From Massilia antarctica (GTDB lineage Bacteria; Pseudomonadota; Gammaproteobacteria; Burkholderiales; Burkholderiaceae_D), in NCBI RefSeq assembly GCF_015689335.1, contig NZ_CP065053.1, forward strand, positions 6,448,001 to 6,512,000: a stretch of DNA of 64,000 nucleotides, read 5' to 3'. The translations under genes and the position numbers were made by a program. Below the pieces are notes generated by a model. The model saw only the letters and a program-made list of their open reading frames with translations. It did no database searches and was not told where the DNA came from. Shown here piece after piece: positions 32,641 through 42,010 of the stretch; within the stretch, counting starts at the first letter, position 1, and each line of letters begins with the position of its first letter.

Positions 32641-35541
32641 ATGTTGCGTCGTCGCTTGCCGTTCTCGCTATCCGTCGCGGCGGTGCTCACGCTCGGAGGC
32701 GGCCTGGCCGCCACCGCGATACTGGCGCTGGCGGTGGCGCGGCTTGAAGACGACAAGCACGCGCTCGCCTTCCAGCAGCGCGCCACCGTGCGCGTGGCCG
32801 CCATCCGCCAGGGGCTCGACGAAGCGGTCGAAGTGGTGACCGTCACCAACCAGCTGTTTGCCACGGTGTACCCGGTCACGCGTCGGCAATTCCACGACTT
32901 CACCCAACCGCTGCTGCAGCGCTACCCCTTCATCCAGGCCTTCAACTTCCACCGGTTGGTCAGCGGCGCCGAGCGCGAGGCGGCCGAGGCCGAGCTGGGG
33001 CAAGTGGTGGCGGGCACCCGCATCACCGAAATGGGGCCGCAGGGGCGCCATCCGGCGCCGCCGCGCGCGCGCTACAGCGTGGTCGACTACCTGGAACCGA
33101 TGCAAGGCAACGAAGCCGCCTTCGGCCTGTCCGTCGGCATCAATACGCAAGTCATGAATGCGCTCGACCAGGCCACCGCCAGCGGGCGCGCCGCCGCCAC
33201 CGGCCTGCTCAGCCTGGCGCAAGACAAGCGCCCGCAAGGCGGCTTCGAAGTCATCATGCCGGTGTACCGGCCCGGCGCCGCGCTCGGCAGCGCCGAGGAA
33301 CGGCGCGCCGCCCTGATCGGCGACACCGCCGCCATCATCCGCGCGCGCGACCTGGTCGACAAGATCCTGCGCGGCGCCGACCTGCACGCCGACCAGGGCG
33401 TGCACCTGGCAGTCTACGCCGATGCCGGCACCGACCCGGCGCACCTGGTCTATGCCAGCGCCGGGCTGGCGGAGGCCATGCGCGAGCACGCCGCCCTCGG
33501 CCCCGTGCGCCGCTGGACCACCTCGCGCCACCGCGAACGCCACAGCGCCGCGCTCGACGTGGCCGGCCAGCCCTGGACCGTGGTGGTCAGCGCCGCCCCG
33601 CGTCCGTTCTTGCACAACCATCCCGGCTCGGTGTTCACCCTGGCCGGCGGCTTGCTGTTTACCTTGCTGATGGCCGCCTTCGTGCAAACCCTGGTGCAGC
33701 GCTCGCGCCGGGTCCAGCTGCTGGTCGACGAACGCACCGCCGACCTGAAACTGTCGAACCAGCGCCTGTTCGACGATGTGCAGGCGCGCCGCCGCACCGA
33801 AGCGGCGCTGCAGGAAAGCGAACTGCGCTTCCGCCAGCTGGTCACCATGTCGTCCGACTGGTACTGGGAACAGGACGCCGAGCTGCGCTTTGTGGACATC
33901 ACCGGCGGGGTCAGCGAAAAAGGCGGGATGGCGGCCGGACGGCTGATCGGACGCACGCGCTGGGAAACCGTGGACGGCATGCAGGACAGCGACTGGGGCA
34001 AGGCCCACATGGCGCAACTGCTGGCACGCGAAGCGTTCACCGACCTCGAATACCAGACCGTGGACGAACACGGCGACACACGCTGGTTCAGCATCAACGG
34101 CCAACCGGTGTTCGATACGGGCGGCGTGTTCCGCGGCTACCGCGGCACCGGCACCGACATCACCGCCCGCAAGCTGACCGAGCAGCGCATCCAGCACATC
34201 GCCCAGCACGACGTGCTCACCGGCCTGCCCAACCGCAGCCTGCTGCAGGACCGCCTGAGCCAGGCGGTGGTGTATTCGCAGCGCAGCGAACGGCCGGCGT
34301 GGATCCTGCTGATCGACCTCGACCGATTCAAGTTCGTCAACGACAGCATGGGCCACAAGGCAGGCGACGTGGTCTTGATGACGGTAGCGGCGCGCCTGCG
34401 CGCGGCCCTGCGCGACAGCGACACCGTGGCGCGCCTGTCGGGCGACGAATTCGTGGTCATCCTCACCGAACACGACGACCAGCGCCTGCAGGCCGACATG
34501 GTACAGCGCCTGATGGACGCGGTGGCGCAGCCGGTGCCGCTCGGGACCAAGGAATTTTTCGTCACCTGCAGCATCGGCGTGGCCATCTTCCCCACCGACG
34601 GCACCCCGGCCGACGGCCTGATCGAACACGCCGACATTGCCATGTACCGCGCCAAGAAACTGGGCCGCAACAACTACCAGTTCTACACCCCGGCCATGAA
34701 CGACGAAGCCCAGGAGCGGGTACGCATCGAAGGCGCGCTGCGCAACGCCCTGGAACGCAATCAATTCGTGCTGCACTACCAGCCCCAGGTCAACCTGGCC
34801 AGCGGCCAGATCGTCGGCATGGAAGCGCTGATCCGCTGGCAGCATCCGGAACTGGGGGTGGTGGCGCCGAACCGCTTCATCTCGGTGGCCGAGGAAACCG
34901 GGCTGATCGTGCCGATCGGCGCCTGGGTGATGCGCACCGCCTGCGCCCAGAACAAAGCCTGGCAGGACGCCGGGCTGGGCATGCTGAGGGTGGCCGTGAA
35001 CCTGTCGGCGCGCCAGTTCGGCGCCCCCAACCTGCTGGCCGACATCGGCGACGTACTGGCCAGCACCGGGCTCGCGCCCGCGCTGCTCGAGATCGAACTG
35101 ACCGAAAGCCTGTTCATGAGCGACGTCACCCTGGCGGTCGAACTGCTGCACAGCATGAAGGCGCTTGGCGTGAACCTGTCGATCGACGACTTCGGCACCG
35201 GCTATTCGAGCCTGTCCTACCTGTCGCGCTTTCCGATCGACGTGCTCAAGATCGACCGCTCGTTCGTCTCCGACATCACGCGCGACGCCAACGATGCGGC
35301 GATCGTGGCATCGATCATCGCGCTGGCGCACAACCTGAAGCTGTCGGTGATCGCCGAAGGCGTGGAGACGGCCGAGCAGCTCGACTACCTGCGGCGCCAT
35401 GGCTGCGACGAAATGCAGGGCTACTACTTCAGCCGGCCGCTGGCGGCGCCCGCCTTCGAAGCGCTGTTGCGCGAGCGCGCCACCATGGCGTCGGTGACAT
35501 CGGCGGTGGCGGCTGTGCAGAATGCGGCGGCCGAAGTGTAA
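32641..35541 (+). CDS. CHASE-PAS-GGDEF-EAL membrane c-di-GMP protein
   Basis: The 966-residue protein has a membrane helix near residues 10-30, a periplasmic CHASE sensor domain (about 60-290), a second helix (about 332-355), a coiled linker, a PAS domain (about 395-515, ending TGTDITARK), a GGDEF domain (signature SGDEF) and an EAL domain (EALIRW, ELTESLFM, DDFGTGYSS, AEGVET). The S for G change at the first signature position is common in active or regulatory cyclases; the EAL side looks complete. It should sense a periplasmic or membrane ligand and adjust c-di-GMP. GGAAACAGGAA precedes the ATG. It is monocistronic. Confidence 0.9.
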   Translation: MLRRRLPFSLSVAAVLTLGGGLAATAILALAVARLEDDKHALAFQQRATVRVAAIRQGLDEAVEVVTVTNQLFATVYPVTRRQFHDFTQPLLQRYPFIQAFNFHRLVSGAEREAAEAELGQVVAGTRITEMGPQGRHPAPPRARYSVVDYLEPMQGNEAAFGLSVGINTQVMNALDQATASGRAAATGLLSLAQDKRPQGGFEVIMPVYRPGAALGSAEERRAALIGDTAAIIRARDLVDKILRGADLHADQGVHLAVYADAGTDPAHLVYASAGLAEAMREHAALGPVRRWTTSRHRERHSAALDVAGQPWTVVVSAAPRPFLHNHPGSVFTLAGGLLFTLLMAAFVQTLVQRSRRVQLLVDERTADLKLSNQRLFDDVQARRRTEAALQESELRFRQLVTMSSDWYWEQDAELRFVDITGGVSEKGGMAAGRLIGRTRWETVDGMQDSDWGKAHMAQLLAREAFTDLEYQTVDEHGDTRWFSINGQPVFDTGGVFRGYRGTGTDITARKLTEQRIQHIAQHDVLTGLPNRSLLQDRLSQAVVYSQRSERPAWILLIDLDRFKFVNDSMGHKAGDVVLMTVAARLRAALRDSDTVARLSGDEFVVILTEHDDQRLQADMVQRLMDAVAQPVPLGTKEFFVTCSIGVAIFPTDGTPADGLIEHADIAMYRAKKLGRNNYQFYTPAMNDEAQERVRIEGALRNALERNQFVLHYQPQVNLASGQIVGMEALIRWQHPELGVVAPNRFISVAEETGLIVPIGAWVMRTACAQNKAWQDAGLGMLRVAVNLSARQFGAPNLLADIGDVLASTGLAPALLEIELTESLFMSDVTLAVELLHSMKALGVNLSIDDFGTGYSSLSYLSRFPIDVLKIDRSFVSDITRDANDAAIVASIIALAHNLKLSVIAEGVETAEQLDYLRRHGCDEMQGYYFSRPLAAPAFEALLRERATMASVTSAVAAVQNAAAEV

Positions 35542-35634
35542 GGAAGCGGCTGCATTCGTGGTCAGATCGGCATCTTTGTTCAAAAATAGACTATCATCTT
35601 TGACTGACAGTCATTTTTGAGCCGAGCGAAACAC

Positions 35635-35856
35635 ATGAGTGAAGCATTCCAGCGCCAGCGGGCCGATGCGCAAGGCAGCGAAGGGGGCAGTCCGCGCACT
35701 GATTTCCGCACGCGCGACGTGGTCAACCAGGCCATCGCCGCGCTTCCCACCTTGGGGGTGCAGCAAGCGGCCGAATACCTGGCGGCGATGAACGTACCGC
35801 CGGAAGTAGCGATCCGCACCTTGATGCACAAAAGCACGCGCCGCGACGAACCCTAG
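35635..35856 (+). CDS. Small uncharacterised protein
   Basis: The 73-residue protein starts at the ATG at 35635; a TTG 18 bp upstream is an alternative. The folded part is probably the C-terminal half (VVNQAIAALPTLGVQQAAEY, PPEVAIRTLMHK), which could be a small helical or HTH-like domain. A palindrome TGACT-GAC-AGTCA lies 22-34 bp upstream at 35601-35613 and may be an operator. I do not recognise the family. Confidence 0.55.
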   Translation: MSEAFQRQRADAQGSEGGSPRTDFRTRDVVNQAIAALPTLGVQQAAEYLAAMNVPPEVAIRTLMHKSTRRDEP

Positions 35857-35902
35857 CGCAGCCGGCGCCCCTCCCCGTCCGTACCGGACGCAGACCTCCT
35901 AC

Positions 35903-36223
35903 AACCGGGGTCTGACCTCTGATTCGAAACATTGTTAAATCCAGTCCGATTTCGCTGCATATCAAGCGACTATTTTCCAACCGGGGTCAGACCCCGGTTG
36001 GGAAACATCCATGCAAACAAGCCTATGCTGCCTGAGCGGGGGCCAGCAACTGTCGGGGCAGCAAGTTTCCTAACCGAGATCTGACCCCGGTTAGGAAAGA
36101 GTGTTAAATGTTGCAAATCAGAGGTCAGAGCCCGGTGGTGGGGGCACTAACCGAGATCTGACCCCGGTTAGGAAAGAGTGTTAAATGTTGCTAATCAGAG
36201 GTCAGACCCCGGTGGTGGGGGCA
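35903..36223. repeat. Repeat island built on the GGGGTCAGACCCC palindrome
   Basis: This gene-free stretch (35857-36244) holds at least four copies of related modules. A copy in one orientation is at 35903-35940. A near-perfect palindrome with 12-bp arms (CCAACCGGGGTC and GACCCCGGTTGG around one A) is at 35977-36001. Two direct copies of a 77-bp unit follow. The AAT-CAGAGGTCAGACCCCGG core occurs in both orientations. Such modules are frequent between genes in Massilia-type genomes; they may be REP-like or miniature mobile sequences. Confidence 0.75.
36070..36223. repeat. 77-bp tandem duplication within the repeat island
   Basis: Copies at 36070-36146 and 36147-36223 differ at about two or three positions (for example CAAATC versus CTAATC and GAGCCC versus GACCCC). 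Each starts with a CTAACCGAGATC-TGACCCCGGTTAG imperfect palindrome and ends with GGTGGTGGGGGC. Confidence 0.85.
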
Positions 36224-36244
36224 GGCGGGACGGGCGCAGGGGGC

Positions 36245-36610
36245 TTAGTTGTTTTGGGCGTCGATGTCGGCCAGCGATTCGCGGCCTTTGTCGGTCACGC
36301 CGTGGCCGCCCGCTTCGAGCGGGACGATGTGGGATTTTTTGCCGAGGAAGACCAGCACGTCGGCGTCAACTACCGCCGCCGGGTCGGCCAGCAGCGCGCG
36401 CAGGCCGGCGATGCAGCGGCGCAGGAACAATACTTGCTGCCCCTTGTCCGTCAACGCAAGCTTGCCGTCCTTGCTGTACTGGATCATCTTCAGGCCCGCC
36501 AGACGCTTGGCGTTGCGCCCGACGCAGGCGTTGAAGCGGTCATGCTTCGCCCCGCCCAGGATGTGCCCGAGCGCGTCATATTCGTCTGTGGTCAATTTCT
36601 CGTTCTTCAT
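36245..36610 (-). CDS. Uncharacterised small protein, possibly winged-helix
   Basis: The 121-residue protein starts at an ATG preceded by GAAAGCAG. Two similar blocks, GLKMIQYSKDGKLALTDKGQQVL and the C-terminal GGHGVTDKGRESL, resemble the wing strand of winged-helix proteins (LTDKG). The helices before them would then be the recognition part. No family is recognised. It starts a cluster of short genes extending to 38.7 kb. Confidence 0.55.
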   Translation of the reverse strand: MKNEKLTTDEYDALGHILGGAKHDRFNACVGRNAKRLAGLKMIQYSKDGKLALTDKGQQVLFLRRCIAGLRALLADPAAVVDADVLVFLGKKSHIVPLEAGGHGVTDKGRESLADIDAQNN

Positions 36611-36692
36611 CGCTGCTTTCCATGTGGCCAATTTTCGGCCCCCATGGTAACCGCGCAGGCTGCCCGCGGCAACCTGCATTCGCTGCCAACTG

Positions 36693-36833
36693 TTACTTTA
36701 CTGTGCGGAACAGGAACCACACAACGCCAATACTGATCAGGGCGCCGACCAGCAGCACCACCTGCATCGGCCGCGACCGCAGTACCGAGCTGCGGCCAAG
36801 GTAGATCTTGTTGTGTAAGGAATTGCCCATCAT
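36693..36833 (-). CDS. 46-residue single-pass membrane protein
   Basis: Two adjacent ATG codons follow a clear GGGAG site. Residues 1-22 are polar and basic, then MQVVLLVGALISIGVVWFLF forms one membrane helix with a three-residue tail. It is too short for family assignment. Its strong ribosome-binding site supports it as a real gene. A longer upstream reading of the same frame has no such site. Confidence 0.55.
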   Translation of the reverse strand: MMGNSLHNKIYLGRSSVLRSRPMQVVLLVGALISIGVVWFLFRTVK

Positions 36834-37051
36834 GTTCTCCCGGAACGAAACGACAGTTGATGGATGAATTATAGAAAACCAACACGATTCCCGGTGTGAC
36901 GAGGGACACAAATAGCAATAAATATGGACTCCAAGCAACACTGCGGACGATCCGGCCACACCTACTGCGCGCCAGCCAATGCCTTGCACTGTTAGCATCG
37001 TTGCGAGAGCGCCGCGCCAGTGCGGCACCTCCTTACCGATTGGAGAATCCC

Positions 37052-37354
37052 ATGCACGCCACCAAATCTTTCCCTGACCCGGCCGACGCCCGGTCGCTGG
37101 TCGACGAGGCCGATATCGGCAGCGGCGAAAAACCGCCTTCCCAGATCGACACCGAGGCCCTCATCCGCCAGATCCCGCCCCTGCCGCCATCGGACCAGAA
37201 CGAGGCCGACAGCGACAATGGCGCCGCGGCCGCCGCCAACCAGTTCGATGGCGGCGAAAACCGCGACAGGCGCGAGCATGACGCTTCGCTCGAACGCGAC
37301 GAGCCAAGCGAGCAGCTCGACCAGCTCGATCCGGTGCCGCCCAAGGGCCAGTAA
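37052..37354 (+). CDS. Acidic disordered small protein
   Basis: The 100-residue product is very acidic and Pro/Gln/Asn-rich (for example SDQNEADSDNGAAAAANQ), with no hydrophobic core, so probably intrinsically disordered. TTGGAGAATCCC precedes the ATG. Similar small acidic stress-type proteins occur in the family, but I cannot name it. Confidence 0.55.
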   Translation: MHATKSFPDPADARSLVDEADIGSGEKPPSQIDTEALIRQIPPLPPSDQNEADSDNGAAAAANQFDGGENRDRREHDASLERDEPSEQLDQLDPVPPKGQ

Positions 37355-37389
37355 GGCCGCGGCCGGTCCGGGCGCGCCCGACGTGCCGC

Positions 37390-37563
37390 TTACGCCTTGA
37401 TCGGCGGCACCGGCATGGTCGGCTCTTCGACCGGCGCGTTGACCGGCGGCGGCACGTCGTCCGGCACCGGAACCGGAACCGGATCGTCGGGCGGCAGGCC
37501 GTCCGGATCGGGGGTCGAGTGGGCGCGCTGCGGCGCTATGGCCGGGTTTTGCTTGCTGGTCAT
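37390..37563 (-). CDS. 57-residue Pro/Val/Asp-rich small protein
   Basis: This short minus-strand gene has AGGAAAGG about 6 nt before its ATG. The product is dominated by PDDPVPVPVPDDVPPPV-type sequence, ending MPVPPIKA. It contains no signal peptide or membrane helix. It lies between two other small acidic or proline-rich genes and could be a disordered linker-like peptide. Coding status rests on the ribosome-binding site and the biased composition. Confidence 0.45.
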   Translation of the reverse strand: MTSKQNPAIAPQRAHSTPDPDGLPPDDPVPVPVPDDVPPPVNAPVEEPTMPVPPIKA

Positions 37564-37731
37564 GGAATGCCTTTCCTCAAATGCTCAAGTGTGAGTGCGA
37601 CTATCAAAAAACCGCCCCGCCCGGGACGGCGCATGCCCTGCGCGCGCGGCGAACCTGCCTTTTGCGGTATCGTTGATCCTTGCGGGCGCCACGCCCGCGA
37701 TCATCACCACCTCGGCAAAAGGGCATAGCGC

Positions 37732-38415
37732 ATGTGCGGACGTCTCGATCAAAACCATACCGCCATTGACTACGTGGCGGCGATGCACTGGCGCGGCGGC
37801 GCGCCGCGCGTCGCCAGCCAGGCCGCGCCCAGCTACAACGCGCCGCCCGGCACCTGGCGCCCGCTGATGCGCATCGTCGACGGCCAGCTGGTCCTCGCGG
37901 ATGCCTTTTGGGGCTACCGCGCCTCCTGGGCCGCGGACAAGCTGCCCATCTCCATCAATGCGCGTCTCGAAAAACTCGGCAACCGTTACTGGATGCCCCT
38001 GCTCAAGGCCGGCCGCGCCATCGTGCCGGCCGACGGCTGGTACGAATGGACCGGCGAAAAGGGCCGCAAGCAACCCTGGCACATCCACCTCAAGACGCGC
38101 GAGCCACTGTTCATCGCGGCCATCGGCGCCTGCGCCAGCGCGCGCGCGCAGGCCGCCGAGTCGGGCTTCGCGATCGTCACCGCCGATGCCGAGGGCGGCA
38201 TGGTCGATGTGCACGACCGCCGTCCCATCGTCTTCAGCGCCGAGGATGCCGCCCTGTGGCTGGACCCGGACTTGTCCGCCCAGCAGGCCGAACAGCTGGC
38301 ACGCTCGGTCGCGCTCGGCCCCGATGCGTTCGAATGGCATCCGGTCCCCAAGGAGGTGGGCCGGGCCGGCAACGATGGTCCGCATTTGGCGGCCCAGCTC
38401 GACCTGCTGGCCTGA
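37732..38415 (+). CDS. SRAP-family protein (YedK/HMCES-like DNA-protein crosslinking protein)
   Basis: The 227-residue protein begins MCGR, leaving Cys2 at the N-terminus after Met removal. In YedK and HMCES this Cys forms a thiazolidine bond with abasic sites in single-stranded DNA. Other SRAP motifs are YNAPPGT (Asn of the active site), WGYRASWA, INARLE, AGRAIVPADGWYEW (catalytic Glu), FAIVTADAEGGMVDVHDRRPI (active-site His) and WLDPD. It should protect stalled forks at abasic lesions. It stands alone. Confidence 0.92.
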   Translation: MCGRLDQNHTAIDYVAAMHWRGGAPRVASQAAPSYNAPPGTWRPLMRIVDGQLVLADAFWGYRASWAADKLPISINARLEKLGNRYWMPLLKAGRAIVPADGWYEWTGEKGRKQPWHIHLKTREPLFIAAIGACASARAQAAESGFAIVTADAEGGMVDVHDRRPIVFSAEDAALWLDPDLSAQQAEQLARSVALGPDAFEWHPVPKEVGRAGNDGPHLAAQLDLLA

Positions 38416-38439
38416 ATCCGGCAGCGCCCGCGCGCCCGG

Positions 38440-38700
38440 TCAGCGCCCGGGCTCCCTCGACAAAGCCAGCAGGTTGTCGACCTCGATGCGCGCCACTTCC
38501 ACGCCGGCCAGGCAAGCCACCTCGGGCGTGGCATGGCCGCCCGCCGTCTGGCTGCGCGTGAGCGCCGGCGCCGGATCGGTATCCTGTCCGCCCTCGCCGG
38601 TCTTGGTGATGCGGTATTCGAAGTCCCACAGGTCGCCGCAATCCTTGATCGGGGTGACCGAGATGGTAAAGCCTTTGTATTCTTCCGTTGCGATTTGCAT
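38440..38700 (-). CDS. Small uncharacterised protein
   Basis: The 86-residue protein begins MQIATEEYKGFTISVTPIKDC and continues WDFEYRITKTG, a beta-rich pattern, followed by a helix VACLAGVEVARIEVDNLLAL. AAGGAATC precedes the ATG. It resembles short conserved proteins of Burkholderiales with no known function. It converges on the SRAP gene. Confidence 0.6.
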   Translation of the reverse strand: MQIATEEYKGFTISVTPIKDCGDLWDFEYRITKTGEGGQDTDPAPALTRSQTAGGHATPEVACLAGVEVARIEVDNLLALSREPGR

Positions 38701-38838
38701 ATGATTCCTTATGGTTGTTCGCAGCCTAGCATGGAAGGCCGCCGGCTTGCGCGGGCGCGCCAATCGTGCGCCCCGCCCCCTCCCCGGCATGCGCCGAACC
38801 CGGTATAGTGGCTGCTCCCATCCTCCCACGTGACCGCG

Positions 38839-39747
38839 ATGAAGACTGCACTGCCTAATCTGGCCCCCGCCCTGCTGGTACCCGCCCTGCTCGCCTCGGG
38901 CGGCGCCGTTGCCGCGCCGATGACCCTGGCCGATTACCTGGCCCTCTCCGGCCCGCCGCCGAGCGCGACCTTCGCCTACGGCAGCGCGCCCTCGCAGTTC
39001 GCCGAATTGTTCCGCCCGGCCGGGCCCGGGCCGTTTCCGGTGGTGGTGCTGGTGCACGGCGGCTGCTGGACGGTGGAATATGGCGGCATCAGCCAGATGC
39101 ACAATGTGGCCGGCGCCCTGGCCGCGCGCGGGATCGCGGTGTGGAATGTGGAGTACCGCCGCGCCGACGAGGAAGGCGGCGGCTATCCCGGCACCTACCT
39201 CGACATGAATGCCGCGCTCGACAAGCTGGCCGCCGAAGCCCCGGCCCACCAGCTCGACACCAGCCGCATCGTCGCGCTCGGCCATTCGGCCGGCGGCCAG
39301 CTGGTGCAGTGGATCGCGGGGCGCAGCCGGATCGCGGCCAGCAGTCCCTTGTTCCAGCCCAGCCCCTTGCCGGTACGCGAAGTGATCAGCCTGGGCGGCC
39401 TGGCCGACCTGCGCAACGAGCAGGCATTGATCAAGACCAGTTGCGGACGCGAGCTGGCGCAGCTGGCAGGCAGGCCCAGCGCCAGCCGGCCGGATATCTT
39501 CGCCGACACCAATGCCGCCGAGCTGATGCCCAACGGCAGCCGCACGCTGCTGGTCACGGGCGAACTCGATACCATCTCGCCGCCGCGCGCGGCCCACGAC
39601 TATGCCGCACGGGCGCGCGCCGCCGGCGACCGCGCCGAGGTGGTGATTCTGCCGGGCGCCAGCCACTACGATGAAATCGCGGCCAGCTCGCCGGCGTGGA
39701 AACTGATCCTGCCCCTGATCGAAAACGCACTCGGCATGGCCAGATAG
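38839..39747 (+). CDS. Secreted alpha/beta hydrolase
   Basis: The 302-residue product has an N-terminal signal peptide (LAPALLVPALLASGGAVA) and an alpha/beta-hydrolase core: oxyanion HGGCW near residue 75, nucleophile GHSAGG near residue 153, an Asp in the GELDTISPP segment, and His in GASHYDE near the C-terminus. The pattern is that of the carboxylesterase/BD-FAE or kynurenine-formamidase-like group; substrate is unknown. The ATG at 38839 and a GTG at 38830 are both possible starts; neither has a strong ribosome-binding site. Confidence 0.75.
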   Translation: MKTALPNLAPALLVPALLASGGAVAAPMTLADYLALSGPPPSATFAYGSAPSQFAELFRPAGPGPFPVVVLVHGGCWTVEYGGISQMHNVAGALAARGIAVWNVEYRRADEEGGGYPGTYLDMNAALDKLAAEAPAHQLDTSRIVALGHSAGGQLVQWIAGRSRIAASSPLFQPSPLPVREVISLGGLADLRNEQALIKTSCGRELAQLAGRPSASRPDIFADTNAAELMPNGSRTLLVTGELDTISPPRAAHDYAARARAAGDRAEVVILPGASHYDEIAASSPAWKLILPLIENALGMAR

Positions 39748-39963
39748 ACAGCAAATCCCGGCGCCGGGCGTTGCTCAGTGGCGACGCATAGCGCCGGATT
39801 GTGTCGCCGACCGCACACGCGGACGAATAGTGCTTAACAATTGCAGACGCTTGGCGTAGCGTACCACCAATGGCAAGCTGAAGCGCCGCCCTCAAAACAA
39901 GCCATCCGCGCCACCGCCCCCGGCATTGCCCGACCACGTACCGACGTTTTGACGGAGAATCGC

Positions 39964-41568
39964 ATGCTCGACAATCTGAAGGTAGGCACGCGCCTGCTGA
40001 CCGCATTCCTGATCGTGGCCGTCCTCGGCGCCATCGTGGCCGCCGTCGGCATCGTCAACATGTCCATCATGAACGAGCAGGCCGAACGCGCCTATGACCA
40101 GGAACTGCTGGGCCTATCCTATGCCAAGGAGGCAAACATCAACCTGGTCTCCGCCGGGCGCGCCGCACGCGGCGTGCTGGTCGCCACGACACCAGAGCAG
40201 GTGCGCCGCTTCAGCGAGCAACTGAGCACCGCGCGGCGCCAGTTGCACGAGAATCTGGAGAAAGCACGCCCCCGCTTCACCTTGGAGAGCGGCAAGAAGC
40301 TGCTGGCCGAGGTCGAAAGCGGGCTGGCCGATTACGAAGGCATGTTGCCGCAATTGCTGACACTGGCGCAGGCCTCCACGCCCGAAGGCAAGGCGGAGGC
40401 GGCCGGGTTCGCCCTCGGTCCCCTGGCCGCCAAGGCCAGCGTCGTTGATGGCCAGCTCGCGGCACTGGCCGACCAGAAAGAGAAAAAATCCGCCGACATG
40501 GCCGCCGAATCGAGCCGGCGCTACCAGAGCAGCCGGGCGCTGATGCTGGCGCTCGCCATCGGCAGCCTGGGCGCTGGTGTGGGGCTGGGCTTGTGGATCA
40601 CGCGCGGCCTGACCCGCCAGCTCGGCGGCGAACCGGCCTACGCGGTGCAGGTGGCCGGTGCGATCGCCGCCGGCGAATTGTCTGCCGTGATCCGCACCCG
40701 TCCCGGCGACCATGACAGCCTGCTGCACGCGATGGAAACCATGCGCGCGGCCTTGGTGAAGATCGTGGCCCAGGTGCGCAGCGGCACCGATACCATCGCC
40801 ACCGCGTCGGCCCAGATCGCGGCCGGCAACCTGGATTTGTCCGCGCGCACCGAGGAGCAAGCCAGTTCGCTGGAACAGACGGCATCCGCGATGGAAGAGC
40901 TGACCGGCACCGTCAAGCAAAACGCCGACAATGCGCGCCAAGCCAATGTGCTGGCGGTGAGCGCTTCCGAAGTGGCTGGACGCGGCGGCGCCGTGGTCAG
41001 CGAGGTGGTGCGCACCATGGCCTCGATCAACGATTCCTCGCGCAAGATCGTGGACATCATCGGCGTCATCGACGGCATCGCCTTCCAGACCAATATCCTG
41101 GCGCTGAACGCGGCCGTGGAAGCGGCGCGCGCCGGCGAGCAGGGGCGCGGCTTCGCGGTGGTCGCTTCGGAAGTGCGCAATCTGGCGCAGCGCTCGGCCG
41201 CCGCCGCCAGGGAAATCAAGACCCTGATCGACGATTCGGTCGGCAAGGTCGATGCGGGCGGCAAGCTGGTCGACCAGGCGGGCCTGACGATGGCCGACAT
41301 CGTCGCCTCGATCAGCCGCGTGACCGGCATCATGTCCGGCATCGCCTCGGCCAGCGTGGAACAAACCGCCGGCATCGAACAGGTCAACACGGCGATCACC
41401 CAGATGGATGAAGTGACCCAGCAAAACGCGGCCTTGGTCGAACAGGCGGCCGCGGCGGCCGGGTCGATGCAGGAGCAGGCCGCCCATCTGGCGCAGGTGG
41501 TCGGCATTTTCAAGCTGGGCAACGAGCATGGCGCGCGCATGGCCGTGCCGGCGCGCGCGCTGGCATGA
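39964..41568 (+). CDS. Methyl-accepting chemotaxis protein
   Basis: The 534-residue chemoreceptor has an N-terminal membrane helix (about 10-32), a four-helix-bundle-like periplasmic sensor (about 33-190), a second helix (about 193-212), a HAMP region and a cytoplasmic signalling domain whose hairpin tip is [20 protein letters not shown]. Adaptation helices with Gln/Glu pairs are present (for example [20 protein letters not shown]). It lacks the C-terminal pentapeptide tether. GGAGAA precedes the ATG. No chemotaxis kinase genes are nearby. Confidence 0.92.
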   Translation: MLDNLKVGTRLLTAFLIVAVLGAIVAAVGIVNMSIMNEQAERAYDQELLGLSYAKEANINLVSAGRAARGVLVATTPEQVRRFSEQLSTARRQLHENLEKARPRFTLESGKKLLAEVESGLADYEGMLPQLLTLAQASTPEGKAEAAGFALGPLAAKASVVDGQLAALADQKEKKSADMAAESSRRYQSSRALMLALAIGSLGAGVGLGLWITRGLTRQLGGEPAYAVQVAGAIAAGELSAVIRTRPGDHDSLLHAMETMRAALVKIVAQVRSGTDTIATASAQIAAGNLDLSARTEEQASSLEQTASAMEELTGTVKQNADNARQANVLAVSASEVAGRGGAVVSEVVRTMASINDSSRKIVDIIGVIDGIAFQTNILALNAAVEAARAGEQGRGFAVVASEVRNLAQRSAAAAREIKTLIDDSVGKVDAGGKLVDQAGLTMADIVASISRVTGIMSGIASASVEQTAGIEQVNTAITQMDEVTQQNAALVEQAAAAAGSMQEQAAHLAQVVGIFKLGNEHGARMAVPARALA

Positions 41569-41592
41569 GCGGCTGTTCCGGGGCAAGCGCGC

Positions 41593-41886
41593 TCAAGCCG
41601 TGATGCGGCGCGCCGCTGGCGCCCACAGGGCCAGGTCCGAGCGCGCCACCGCCACGCACGGCAAGGTATCGCCGGCGCGTTTTTCGTCGGGGCTCAGGCC
41701 CGGCCAGTCGATCAGGTAAGCGACCTCGCCCGCCGCCACCCGGCACAGGCAGGTGCGGCAAGTGCCGTTGCGGCAGGAAGCGGGCAGCACGATGCCGGCG
41801 TCCTCGGCCGCCAGCAGCAGCGCGCGCCCTTCCTCCGCCTCGAAACGCCAGCCGGCCGGCTGCACGGTAATCAGATAACTGCTCAT
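41593..41886 (-). CDS. 2Fe-2S ferredoxin (plant type)
   Basis: The 97-residue protein has the plant-type ferredoxin cluster motif SCRNGTCRTCLC with the fourth Cys in LPCVA. It lacks the longer acidic loops of photosynthetic ferredoxins and resembles small electron carriers of oxygenases or the YfaE group. No oxidoreductase partner is adjacent, and it is convergent with the chemoreceptor gene. Confidence 0.85.
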   Translation of the reverse strand: MSSYLITVQPAGWRFEAEEGRALLLAAEDAGIVLPASCRNGTCRTCLCRVAAGEVAYLIDWPGLSPDEKRAGDTLPCVAVARSDLALWAPAARRITA

Positions 41887-42010
41887 GGGTGCATTCTACC
41901 CGGGCCCGCATTGCGCCCGCATCTCGTCCGCATCGCGTTAGTACGCTGCCGCACAGACTATATATCCGACCGGAATTAATCTGAGGTATCCGATTCCCAA
42001 GGGGCTTTAA

